From: G039029935 sp039029935
GTDB taxonomy: Bacteria; Chloroflexota; Anaerolineae; Caldilineales; Caldilineaceae
Reading direction: 5' to 3'
NCBI GenBank assembly: GCA_039029935.1
Contig: JBCCFC010000774.1
Coordinates: 1-6,663, forward strand
Length of the DNA stretch: 6,663 bases
This document shows, piece after piece, positions 1 through 5,643 of the stretch. Position numbers and translations under genes: made by a program. Position 1 is the stretch's first letter, and every line of letters begins with the position of its first letter. Under the pieces are notes generated by a model. It was not told the DNA's origin. It did not search any database and saw only the letters and a program-made list of their open reading frames with translations.

Positions 1-1
1 G

Positions 2-124
2 ATGGGAGCTGTTTTTACTTCTGTTTGCAATGAACTGGGTGCTTTTTTGGAAGAGTTTGATGGCGAGGAGGATCATGTTCATTTGCTTGTAAGGTATCCT
101 CCTAGTGTTTCTATTTCTTGCTGA
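2..124 (+). pseudogene. tnpA: IS200/IS605-family Y1 transposase (TnpA) fragment, open at the window edge and 3'-truncated
   Basis: The plus-strand frame runs from the window edge to TGA at 122-124 (40 codons visible). It reads like the middle of an IS200/IS605 TnpA: a segment ending EFDGEEDHVHLLV followed by YPPSVSIS. The HVH is the HUH metal-binding motif of Y1 single-strand transposases. In intact relatives the protein continues after SVSIS with a conserved KLVNSLKG-like helix and then the catalytic tyrosine. Here homology stops at about position 118 and the next codons are Cys-stop, so the catalytic Tyr half is missing and the fragment cannot be active. The 5' part lies outside the window, so an upstream start cannot be judged; the ATG at 2-4 is probably internal. 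The break coincides with the broken end of the adenylation gene on the other strand. Family recognition is from memory of TnpA sequences and is fairly secure. Confidence 0.8.
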
Positions 125-1151
125 CTTCAGTCATGCCATAGACATTGAGAAAGCGTACATGCGACGCGGCAATTTGTGACCAAAGGGCAACCCCTTCGGA
201 TGATGTCACCTCACCGCCCACAATGAGCAGGCGCAACGGTGTATCCTGAATGGTGACATGATTGGCCGCCCACTCTTGGGCTAATGCTTGGTAATAGCTG
301 GCGGGTAGGTCTACCATTGTGAGTCCATACTGCTGGACCTTGGGTAAAAATTCGCTGGCCGTCCACAATTTCTGCCCAGGAATGACCAATGCTGCCCCGC
401 TTAACAATGCCATAATCACCTGTTCCACACCAGCAATATGTGTGAGTAGCGCAAATTGCAAAACGCGATCATCTGTGGTGAGTTGGTAATGATGTTGCAA
501 GTTATCAAACTGTTTGACCAATGCTTGATGCTCAATCATCACACCTTTGGGCTTGCCTGTAGAGCCAGATGTATAGAGACAACAGGCTAGGTCTTGGGGA
601 TGTACGGCATGAATATCCTCTGTAGGCTGAGAAGAACCAGCCACAGAAGAACCAGCCACAGAAGAACCAGTCACAGAAGGGCTGGTCGTAGAAAGACCCG
701 ACAGTGGCAGATCATCCAACAAAAGCAATTTGGCCTGATGGTCAGGTAGCATGTCGGCGCCCGCTTGCGTTGTCAAAATGACGGAAAGTTGTGTGTCATC
801 CAAAATATGTTGAAGACGGTCGGGTGGATAGGCGGGGTCTAAGGGCACAAATGCACCGCCAGCTTTGATGATGCCCCATAACCCAATGATGGCCTCAATG
901 GATAGCTCAACATGGAGACCAATCAACTGGCTGTCCTGTCTATGGTCCTGTCTATTGTCCTGTCCCCTGCACTGTCTCTTGGGTTCAAGTTGCTGGAGGT
1001 GTTCTGCGACTTGGGTCGCTTGCTCGTTGAGTTGCTGATACGTTAGTTGTTGTTCTGGCGATATCACGGCGACTTGTCTTTGATACTGATCAAGGATCGT
1101 ATCAAATTTTTGCGCCAATGTGATGTTGCCATAGTCCAATGGTGTCGACAT
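111..1151 (-). CDS. NRPS-type adenylation (AMP-binding) domain protein, 3'-truncated after motif A5, probably non-functional
   Basis: The 346-residue product is the N-terminal two thirds of an acyl/aminoacyl-adenylate-forming domain, which normally activates a carboxylic acid with ATP for loading onto a carrier protein. Core motifs appear in order: A1 LTYQQL (36-41), A2 IKAGGAFVPLDPAYPPDRL (about 95-113), A3 phosphate loop YTSGSTGKPKG (193-203), the A4 region (233-243), LPASYYQAL (282-290) and A5 NVYGMTE (336-342). The protein ends four residues later (VSKK, stop 111-113), so motifs A6-A10, the mobile C-terminal lobe with the catalytic Lys, and any carrier domain are missing; intact A domains are about 500 residues. 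The position matching GrsA Asp235 reads Ile239. Two linkers carry in-frame tandem repeats (residues 58-73 and 158-174). The ATG at 1149-1151 gives a normal N-terminus but has only a weak AAAGAG upstream. It follows the carbamoyltransferase by 111 bp on the same strand. It could be read as a pseudogene. Confidence 0.88.
   Translation of the reverse strand: MSTPLDYGNITLAQKFDTILDQYQRQVAVISPEQQLTYQQLNEQATQVAEHLQQLEPKRQCRGQDNRQDHRQDSQLIGLHVELSIEAIIGLWGIIKAGGAFVPLDPAYPPDRLQHILDDTQLSVILTTQAGADMLPDHQAKLLLLDDLPLSGLSTTSPSVTGSSVAGSSVAGSSQPTEDIHAVHPQDLACCLYTSGSTGKPKGVMIEHQALVKQFDNLQHHYQLTTDDRVLQFALLTHIAGVEQVIMALLSGAALVIPGQKLWTASEFLPKVQQYGLTMVDLPASYYQALAQEWAANHVTIQDTPLRLLIVGGEVTSSEGVALWSQIAASHVRFLNVYGMTEVSKK
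632..690 (-). repeat. In-frame 15-bp tandem repeat in the adenylation-domain gene
   Basis: Unit GAAGAACCAGCCACA (plus strand) occurs at 631-645 and 646-660 identically, at 661-675 with one change, and as a degenerate copy at 676-690 that differs mostly by transitions. On the coding strand it gives a five-residue unit (V-T/A-G-S-S). It sits in the variable linker just before motif A3, so length change keeps the frame and probably spares the fold. Confidence 0.85.
932..979 (-). repeat. In-frame 12-bp tandem repeat in the adenylation-domain gene
   Basis: Four 12-bp units lie at 932-943, 944-955, 956-967 and 968-979 (type TGTCCTGTCTAT), the last two diverged. They encode a four-residue R-Q-D-x repeat (RQCR, GQDN, RQDH, RQDS; residues 58-73) inserted between motifs A1 and A2. 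The added stretch is strongly polar and looks like a recent expansion in a loop. Confidence 0.75.
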
Positions 1152-1180
1152 GATTCAATCTACTCTTTGCTAAGGCAAAT

Positions 1181-1261
1181 ACGACAACAGGTTTGGGACT
1201 GGAACGGATTTTTCTCATGCACAGAGACTCAAATCCGTTCCCATCCTTAATCCGTTGTCGT
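1181..1261. repeat. Dispersed palindromic repeat, copy 1 (81 bp imperfect hairpin)
   Basis: Outer arms ACGACAAC (1181-1188) and GTTGTCGT (1254-1261) pair perfectly. An inner stem GGAACGGATTT (1201-1211) pairs with AAATCCGTTCC (1231-1241), with an imperfect middle section between them. The loop begins CTCATGC. It is clearly homologous to 3309-3395 and has the same orientation. It starts one base after the carbamoyltransferase stop codon, so it probably forms the 3' end of that mRNA and may act as a terminator or stabilising hairpin. On the minus strand only ATTT follows the stem, a poor U-tract, so factor-independent termination is doubtful. Confidence 0.85.
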
Positions 1262-1262
1262 T

Positions 1263-2987
1263 TTATTTCTTCCAAACCAAATATTCGTCTAAAACGAGAT
1301 AGTTTAACGTCTCAATTTTCCCAAATGTCCGTAATGCATTTTCAGGCGTGTGGACAACGGGTTCTTGATGGTTAAATGAGGTGTTGAGCAAGATCGGAAT
1401 GCCTGATAGATCATAATAGGTCCGCATCAGTCGGTATAAGTTTGGATTGATATGCTCATCGACAACCTGCACCCTCGCCGTGCCGTCAATGTGGGTCACA
1501 CCGTGAACCTCCGCCAGTTTATCAGGACGCACTTTCAACGTCATCAGCATATAATAGAGCGCGGGTGAAAAGTTAAATGGCATTTCAAAATAGTCGGTTA
1601 GATGCTCTCGCAGAACGACTGGTGCCAACGGTCGAAAGAACTCTCGGCGTTTGACCTTAAAGTTTAGAATTTCTTTGACCATAAACTTATCTGGAGCCGC
1701 CAGAATACTGCGGTTGCCCAAAGCGCGTGGTCCAATCTCGGATGTACCATGAAAGTTGGCAACGATTTCACCTTGATTTAACAACGCAGCCACTCTGGTG
1801 TGCAGATCAGCAGGACGCTCGTAGTCAAAATCGCTTACCTCTAGGGCTGTCCTCGCTTCAGCCGTTTGCTCTTCCCTCGTTTTTTTTGTGATCCAGAATG
1901 GACTAAAATAAGGAATGGGCTCGATCTCGGTCTCTTGCTGTGCCAAATGGAGCGCGGCACCAATACTTGTGCCAGCATCGTTGCAATGGGGCGGAATAAA
2001 GATGTGTTCAAACAACCCTTGTTTTGCCAGTTTCCCATTGGCTTGACAGTTGAGCGCAACCCCACCCGCCAAACAGAGATTTTTGGTGCGAGGCTCAATT
2101 TGGTGATATAAAAATTCAGCCAAACTTAACATGGCCTCTTCGGTCAATCGCTGAAGTCCAGCGGCGATATTGGCATGAGCCAAGACCATTGACTCACCGG
2201 CAGCACGTTGGGACAGGCCAAACACCGTTTCGAGTGGCCCCAAATCATCCGACCGAATCTTCAAGACTTGATTGTCGATGGCAAATTCGCCCTCGGCATT
2301 GAAATCAATAAACTCGCGGTATGCAGGGTACGTGTGTGTGCTATCACCATACGCCGCCAACCCCATGATCTTCCCCGCATCATATTTGGTAAAGCCTAAA
2401 AACTGGGCGATTTTTTCCCACAAAAAGCCAATCGAGTTGGGATAGGTAAATCGTTTGATGGGGTGTAACTGCCGATCTTTGGCATAGCTCAGAGAGATCG
2501 TATCATACTCGGCAATCCCATCTACAACGATGACCGCTGATTCACGGTAGGGCGATATCGCCGTCGCACTGATTGCATGGCAGAGATGGTGATCTAGCCA
2601 TTCAAATGGCAGGTCGGGATTCTTGAGATATTGGCGCACTTGATCGGGTACAGTTGCCACCTGGTCTTGGACTTGTTGCTCCCCAAATTCAGTTCCATAT
2701 CCCATTCCTTCAATCGGGTAGGCATCGGCACCGATGTTTTGCAGTCGTTTTTTGGGGTCAAAGGAAAAACCGATTTGATCAATCGCCCGTCCATCGATCC
2801 CCGCCACATCTAAACAATAGTCGATTGACTGCCAAGGCTGGATATCTGTATTTTCTGGTTTAGAAAATTTGGCATGTTTTACACGATTGAAACGCTCCTC
2901 CTCGGCATAGGCAATCACTTTCCCATCACCGACCAAGCAAACAGAGCTTTCATGGTAGACGCTATTTAACCCCAGTATGTATTTCAT
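1263..2987 (-). CDS. O-carbamoyltransferase, NodU/CmcH/TobZ family
   Basis: This 574-residue protein, full length for the family, transfers carbamoyl from carbamoyl phosphate to a hydroxyl of a sugar or natural product through a carbamoyl-adenylate. The N-terminal Kae1-like domain starts MKYILGLNSVYHESS and has DHHLCHAISA (132-141), VVDGIAEYDT (154-163), CLAGGVALN (305-313) and CNDAGTSIGAAL (335-346). By analogy with TobZ, His133, His137, Asp156 and Asp337 should hold the active-site metal. The C-terminal YrdC-like domain has IGPRALGNRSIL (418-429), FFRPLAPVVL (450-459), ARVQVV (504-509) and ILLNTSFN (532-539). No key motif is lost. The reading frame stays open to 3068, but the ATG at 2985-2987 is the start: it gives the family N-terminus and has GGAGG at 2997-3001, 9 nt upstream. 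The acceptor substrate cannot be read from sequence. It precedes an adenylation-domain gene, which fits secondary metabolism. Confidence 0.93.
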   Translation of the reverse strand: MKYILGLNSVYHESSVCLVGDGKVIAYAEEERFNRVKHAKFSKPENTDIQPWQSIDYCLDVAGIDGRAIDQIGFSFDPKKRLQNIGADAYPIEGMGYGTEFGEQQVQDQVATVPDQVRQYLKNPDLPFEWLDHHLCHAISATAISPYRESAVIVVDGIAEYDTISLSYAKDRQLHPIKRFTYPNSIGFLWEKIAQFLGFTKYDAGKIMGLAAYGDSTHTYPAYREFIDFNAEGEFAIDNQVLKIRSDDLGPLETVFGLSQRAAGESMVLAHANIAAGLQRLTEEAMLSLAEFLYHQIEPRTKNLCLAGGVALNCQANGKLAKQGLFEHIFIPPHCNDAGTSIGAALHLAQQETEIEPIPYFSPFWITKKTREEQTAEARTALEVSDFDYERPADLHTRVAALLNQGEIVANFHGTSEIGPRALGNRSILAAPDKFMVKEILNFKVKRREFFRPLAPVVLREHLTDYFEMPFNFSPALYYMLMTLKVRPDKLAEVHGVTHIDGTARVQVVDEHINPNLYRLMRTYYDLSGIPILLNTSFNHQEPVVHTPENALRTFGKIETLNYLVLDEYLVWKK

Positions 2988-2996
2988 CAACAATTT

Positions 2997-3001
2997 CCTC
3001 C
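2997..3001 (-). promoter_or_regulatory. Shine-Dalgarno site of the carbamoyltransferase
   Basis: On the minus strand GGAGG is followed by AAATTGTTG and then ATG (2985-2987). This near-consensus site decides the start against the upstream in-frame ATGs at residues 1 and 10 of the longer reading frame (from 3068). Confidence 0.85.
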
Positions 3002-3106
3002 GATGATAAGTAAATCCAATTAAGTTTTTAGATATAATCATGTTTCGAGGTCGCCTAGATTGGACCAATCTCCCTGTCCCGATACTTTCTCGGCCACTAT
3101 GACTTA

Positions 3107-3304
3107 TATCTAATTACTTTTTCAGGTATACTTATTGACTTTTCTTGTATTCTATATATTTGTTTTTTCTATGTATCCACGTATCAGTAAACCTAAGAAA
3201 TGACACTTATTTAACTTACCCATTTGGATCATACCCGCACGAGGGCGTGCTAACTGAACGTGTGTAAGTTAAATAATTGCTATTCCTAAGAAAGTAATTA
3301 GATA
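3107..3304. mobile_element. MITE-like element with 14-bp terminal inverted repeats
   Basis: TATCTAATTACTTT (3107-3120) is repeated perfectly inverted as AAAGTAATTAGATA (3291-3304), and weaker matching continues inward for about 12 bp (the AGG and ATA positions agree). If the outer TA at each end is a target duplication, the element is 194 bp with 12-bp perfect ends and TA duplication, as in IS630/Tc1-mariner-type MITEs. It has no coding capacity. A second, internal inverted repeat (3207-3219 with 3264-3276) and a 9-bp direct repeat CCTAAGAAA (3192-3200, 3285-3293) lie inside. The mobile-element reading is inference from one copy. Confidence 0.5.
3207..3276. repeat. Nested hairpin inside the MITE-like element
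   Basis: TTATTTAACTTAC (3207-3219) pairs perfectly with GTAAGTTAAATAA (3264-3276). Inside, CATTTGG (3221-3227) can pair with CTGAACG (3254-3260) using wobbles and one mismatch, and GCACG (3237-3241) pairs with CGTGC (3246-3250) around an AGGG loop. The result is a long three-segment stem. It could be a cruciform, a structured RNA or a transposon sub-terminal structure; nothing chooses between these. Confidence 0.65.
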
Positions 3305-3395
3305 AAAAATACTACAACGGATTAGGGATTGGAACGGATTTTTTCTCGTGCGTCGGGGCTAAAATCCGTTCCCCAGCCTAAATCCGCTGTAGTAT
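3304..3395 (-). terminator. Probable intrinsic terminator of the aminomutase-ATPase operon, built from palindrome copy 2
   Basis: Read on the minus strand, the long stem-loop at 3395-3309 is followed by six T residues (complement of A3304-A3309). Stem plus U-run just after the ATPase stop fits factor-independent termination. The stem is much longer and less GC-dense at its base than a classical terminator, so efficiency is uncertain. Confidence 0.5.
3309..3395. repeat. Dispersed palindromic repeat, copy 2 (87 bp imperfect hairpin)
   Basis: ATACTACA (3309-3316) pairs with TGTAGTAT (3388-3395), and the inner stem GGAACGGATTTT (3331-3342) pairs with AAAATCCGTTCC (3361-3372), with mostly paired sequence between. 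The loop begins CTCGTGC. It shares arms and loop start with 1181-1261. In the outer stem the T-A pair here (T3313 with its partner) is G-C in copy 1, a compensatory change. It begins 34 bp after the ATPase stop codon. Confidence 0.87.
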
Positions 3396-3429
3396 ATGCC
3401 TTAGCTTATTTCTAAAAACTTTTTGGGCT

Positions 3430-5613
3430 TCACTTATCCATATCAGGTTGTGTCTTCTCCAGTAGCGGCCTCATGGCAACAGCAAGCCCACTGAAGAAGC
3501 CGATTTGAAAGAGGATTTCTGCGGCGACAATGCCAAAGCCAGCCACAAAGACACCGCCGATGCAAATGATGCCTGGCAGAATCGTTGTCACCAACCCCGC
3601 ACGCAACGTTTGATCAAACCGATCCGCGATCTCAAAGAGACCTGGCAGTTGATTTAGCGTTTGGTCCATCAAAATCACCTGTGCCGTGTCTGTGGCAATG
3701 GTGGTTGCCCCACGTAACGAGATCGATACATCTGCCTGTTTTAAGGCAATGGCATCATTAATCCCATCACCGATAAAACAAACCACTCGCCCTGCCTCCT
3801 GTAGCTCTTGGATCAGGATTGATTTCTGTTCGGGGAGGGTATTGGCAAAATAGGTCTGGATGTCTAAATCCGTGGCTAACTGCTGTGTTGGCGGTTCTTG
3901 GTCGCCCGATATGATGACGGTGGATAGATCGCGCGCTTGTAGGTTCTCAACAATCTGCTTGGCCTCTGGGCGAATGGTTGCGTGCAGTTCGAGCGCACCC
4001 ATGACGGTAAACCCCATGGCGACAAAGATCAACGAATGCCCCTCCGCCTGACATGCCTTGTGTATGATGTCGATTTCAGATGGAATCGCGATCCCTTCTT
4101 GGACCATAAAGCGGCGGCTTCCCACCCGAAACACCTGCGCCTCAATTTGAACCTCAATGCCATACCCAACCTGATAACGCGCTTCGTCAATCTCCGGCAA
4201 TACCAATCCTCGTTCCTGCGCTGCGGCAACAATGGCTTTGGCGATTGGATGCGGTTGGCGATATTCTGCTGCCGCTGCATAGGTGAGCACGTCTGGCTCT
4301 TGCATCGTCGTCGCCAACGTCAGATGCACCTGTGCGACATGTGGCTGTTCAAGCGTGAGTGTCCCCGTTTTATCAAAGACAATCGTGTCCACCTCTTTTA
4401 AGCGTTCGAGCGCACGGCCATCTTTCACCAGCACATTCTGCCGAGAAGCAAGGGTCAAGTAGTTCATTGTGCTGAGGAGGGACACAATGCGCGTGTTCAC
4501 ACCAAAACATGCCCCTAACACAGCCACAGCCCCCGTCCCCCCAACCGTGAGCAAGGCCAGTAAACTGGCGGCTAATGTGGGGAGAGCCGTTCTATCTGCA
4601 AACTGTTGTGCTTTTAATTCTGATTCGGTTTGATGGCTGGATGTCTCTTCAAGGATTTCCGTAATTTGACCTGCCAATGTGTGTTCGCCTGTTTTTTCAA
4701 CCTCGATCAACAAGCGACCACTGAGCAAGAGCGTTGACGAAAAGACCTCATCGCCATGCTCTTTCTCGACAGGCTGGCTTTCCCCTGTCAGCGCGTGCTG
4801 ATCCACAGACCCAATGCCTTCTGTCACCAACCCATCGACAGGGATGACTTCCCCTGCATTCACAACAACGATATCACCCGCACCTATGTCATGAAAGGGA
4901 GTTTGCACCTCAACACCATCCACAATGCGCCACACAGAACGAGGTTGTTGACCAAATAGATTGCTCAAATTCCCCTGTGAACGGTTCTTTAACTGGTCAA
5001 CAACCTTCACGCCAACATAGTAAAGACTGTAGGCTAGGCAAGCAAAGGTGTAGTAGCCAGCAGCCCAAAACCCCGTAAGATAGAGCGCAACCACCAAATC
5101 AAGTCGGAGCTTCCGCTCTTTGACGAGGCTGTTGAATGTTCGTTGATAGAGCGGTAGCAATAAATAAGCACCCATGACAATGCCAGGCAGGATGAGCGGT
5201 GGGAACCATCCGCCCATTGCCACAAGACCCGTTGCCACGACCGAAAGCCCCAATAAGCGATTTGTTTCTTTCTCTTTTGGGCTTGGCTCCACTCTTATAT
5301 CAGGATTCACTGTATCAGGGTCAGCGCTATCAGGGTCAGTTCTATCAGAGTCAGTGCTAGCAGGGTCAGTTCTATCAGTATCAGCGTGATCTTGCTGAAG
5401 TAATTTGAACTGATTTTGGCGTCCAGTTCCGAGCAGGAATGGATCAACCCGCTCTTGTATGATGCGCTGGTATCTTTGATCTGCGCTTGTTAGTACATTG
5501 ATCAATTTGGTCTGAGGCTGCTTGGCAAGGATTCCATTGTCGCGCAATTGTTGATGGGTTCCCTTCCCGATCAATAAGAGGCCACCTGCAAGTGCCAACT
5601 GCAATAACGCCAT
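3430..5613 (-). CDS. P-type ATPase, P1B-like (heavy-metal type) without CPC motif or HMA domain
   Basis: The 727-residue membrane pump has the P-type ATPase catalytic set: actuator-domain TGES (276-279), phosphorylated Asp414 in DKTGTLT, the P1B-type nucleotide-domain HP (His455-Pro456), SGDQ (569-572) and GDGIND (615-620). Hydrophobic segments fit eight P1B helices: about 121-138, 139-157, 172-186, 187-205, 343-357, 358-377, 672-690 and 691-715. Where metal pumps have CPC/SPC in helix 6, this protein reads LGACFGVNTR (366-375) with no proline, so the ion cannot be assigned and metal transport is unproven. The first 120 residues lack CxxC; they have a short hydrophobic start and an acidic T-D-P-D-S repeat (76-107). 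The ATG at 5611-5613 is the first possible start, because the preceding in-frame stop is the aminomutase TAA; no good Shine-Dalgarno is seen. Spacing of 30 bp suggests an operon with the aminomutase. Confidence 0.92.
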   Translation of the reverse strand: MALLQLALAGGLLLIGKGTHQQLRDNGILAKQPQTKLINVLTSADQRYQRIIQERVDPFLLGTGRQNQFKLLQQDHADTDRTDPASTDSDRTDPDSADPDTVNPDIRVEPSPKEKETNRLLGLSVVATGLVAMGGWFPPLILPGIVMGAYLLLPLYQRTFNSLVKERKLRLDLVVALYLTGFWAAGYYTFACLAYSLYYVGVKVVDQLKNRSQGNLSNLFGQQPRSVWRIVDGVEVQTPFHDIGAGDIVVVNAGEVIPVDGLVTEGIGSVDQHALTGESQPVEKEHGDEVFSSTLLLSGRLLIEVEKTGEHTLAGQITEILEETSSHQTESELKAQQFADRTALPTLAASLLALLTVGGTGAVAVLGACFGVNTRIVSLLSTMNYLTLASRQNVLVKDGRALERLKEVDTIVFDKTGTLTLEQPHVAQVHLTLATTMQEPDVLTYAAAAEYRQPHPIAKAIVAAAQERGLVLPEIDEARYQVGYGIEVQIEAQVFRVGSRRFMVQEGIAIPSEIDIIHKACQAEGHSLIFVAMGFTVMGALELHATIRPEAKQIVENLQARDLSTVIISGDQEPPTQQLATDLDIQTYFANTLPEQKSILIQELQEAGRVVCFIGDGINDAIALKQADVSISLRGATTIATDTAQVILMDQTLNQLPGLFEIADRFDQTLRAGLVTTILPGIICIGGVFVAGFGIVAAEILFQIGFFSGLAVAMRPLLEKTQPDMDK
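5298..5387 (-). repeat. In-frame 15-bp tandem repeat in the P-type ATPase gene
   Basis: Six consecutive 15-bp units of the type TATCAGGGTCAGTTC (plus strand) begin at 5298, 5313, 5328, 5343, 5358 and 5373, with scattered substitutions. They encode a (T/A)-D-P-D-(S/R) pentapeptide array in the cytosolic region before the first family-conserved helix. The acidic array could be a flexible linker or bind cations; that is speculation. Confidence 0.88.
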
Positions 5614-5643
5614 CGTTGCCCGCTTTCGTTGTGTTGCGCCAAG

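Larger units (their letters stand above)
2988..3429. other. 442-bp intergenic region between the P-type ATPase and the carbamoyltransferase
   Basis: Reading in the direction of transcription it holds the ATPase 3' flank, a large palindrome (3395-3309), a MITE-like element (3304-3107), about 100 bp of AT-rich leader and the Shine-Dalgarno site. No conserved coding frame is visible. The carbamoyltransferase probably needs its own promoter here, but I found no pair of -35 and -10 boxes with good matches and spacing; AT-rich stretches at 3010-3045 and 3100-3170 are the likeliest places. Confidence 0.6.

Noticed and set aside
2988..3068. A longer carbamoyltransferase starting at 3068 (27 extra residues)
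   Set aside because: The extra residues are basic and do not resemble the family N-terminus, while the ATG at 2985-2987 has a near-perfect Shine-Dalgarno at 9 nt and starts the canonical MKYILGLNSVYHESS.
3209..3274. Integron attC-like site: ATTTAAC (RYYYAAC) at 3209 and GTTAAAT (GTTRRRY) at 3268, 66 bp apart with a folded interior
   Set aside because: In any palindrome one 7-mer match gives the other automatically, so the evidence is weak. The stem continues without the usual unpaired spacer, no L boxes or extrahelical bases are clear, and no second site, integrase or cassette gene is visible.
3982..4401. 139-residue plus-strand open frame opposite the P-type ATPase
   Set aside because: It lies wholly antisense to conserved ATPase motifs, has no recognisable domain and has low-complexity Arg/His/Leu composition typical of a shadow frame.
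5174..5389. 71-residue plus-strand frame rich in S-V-L-S-G repeats
   Set aside because: It is the reverse-strand reading of the 15-bp ATPase repeat and has no independent support.
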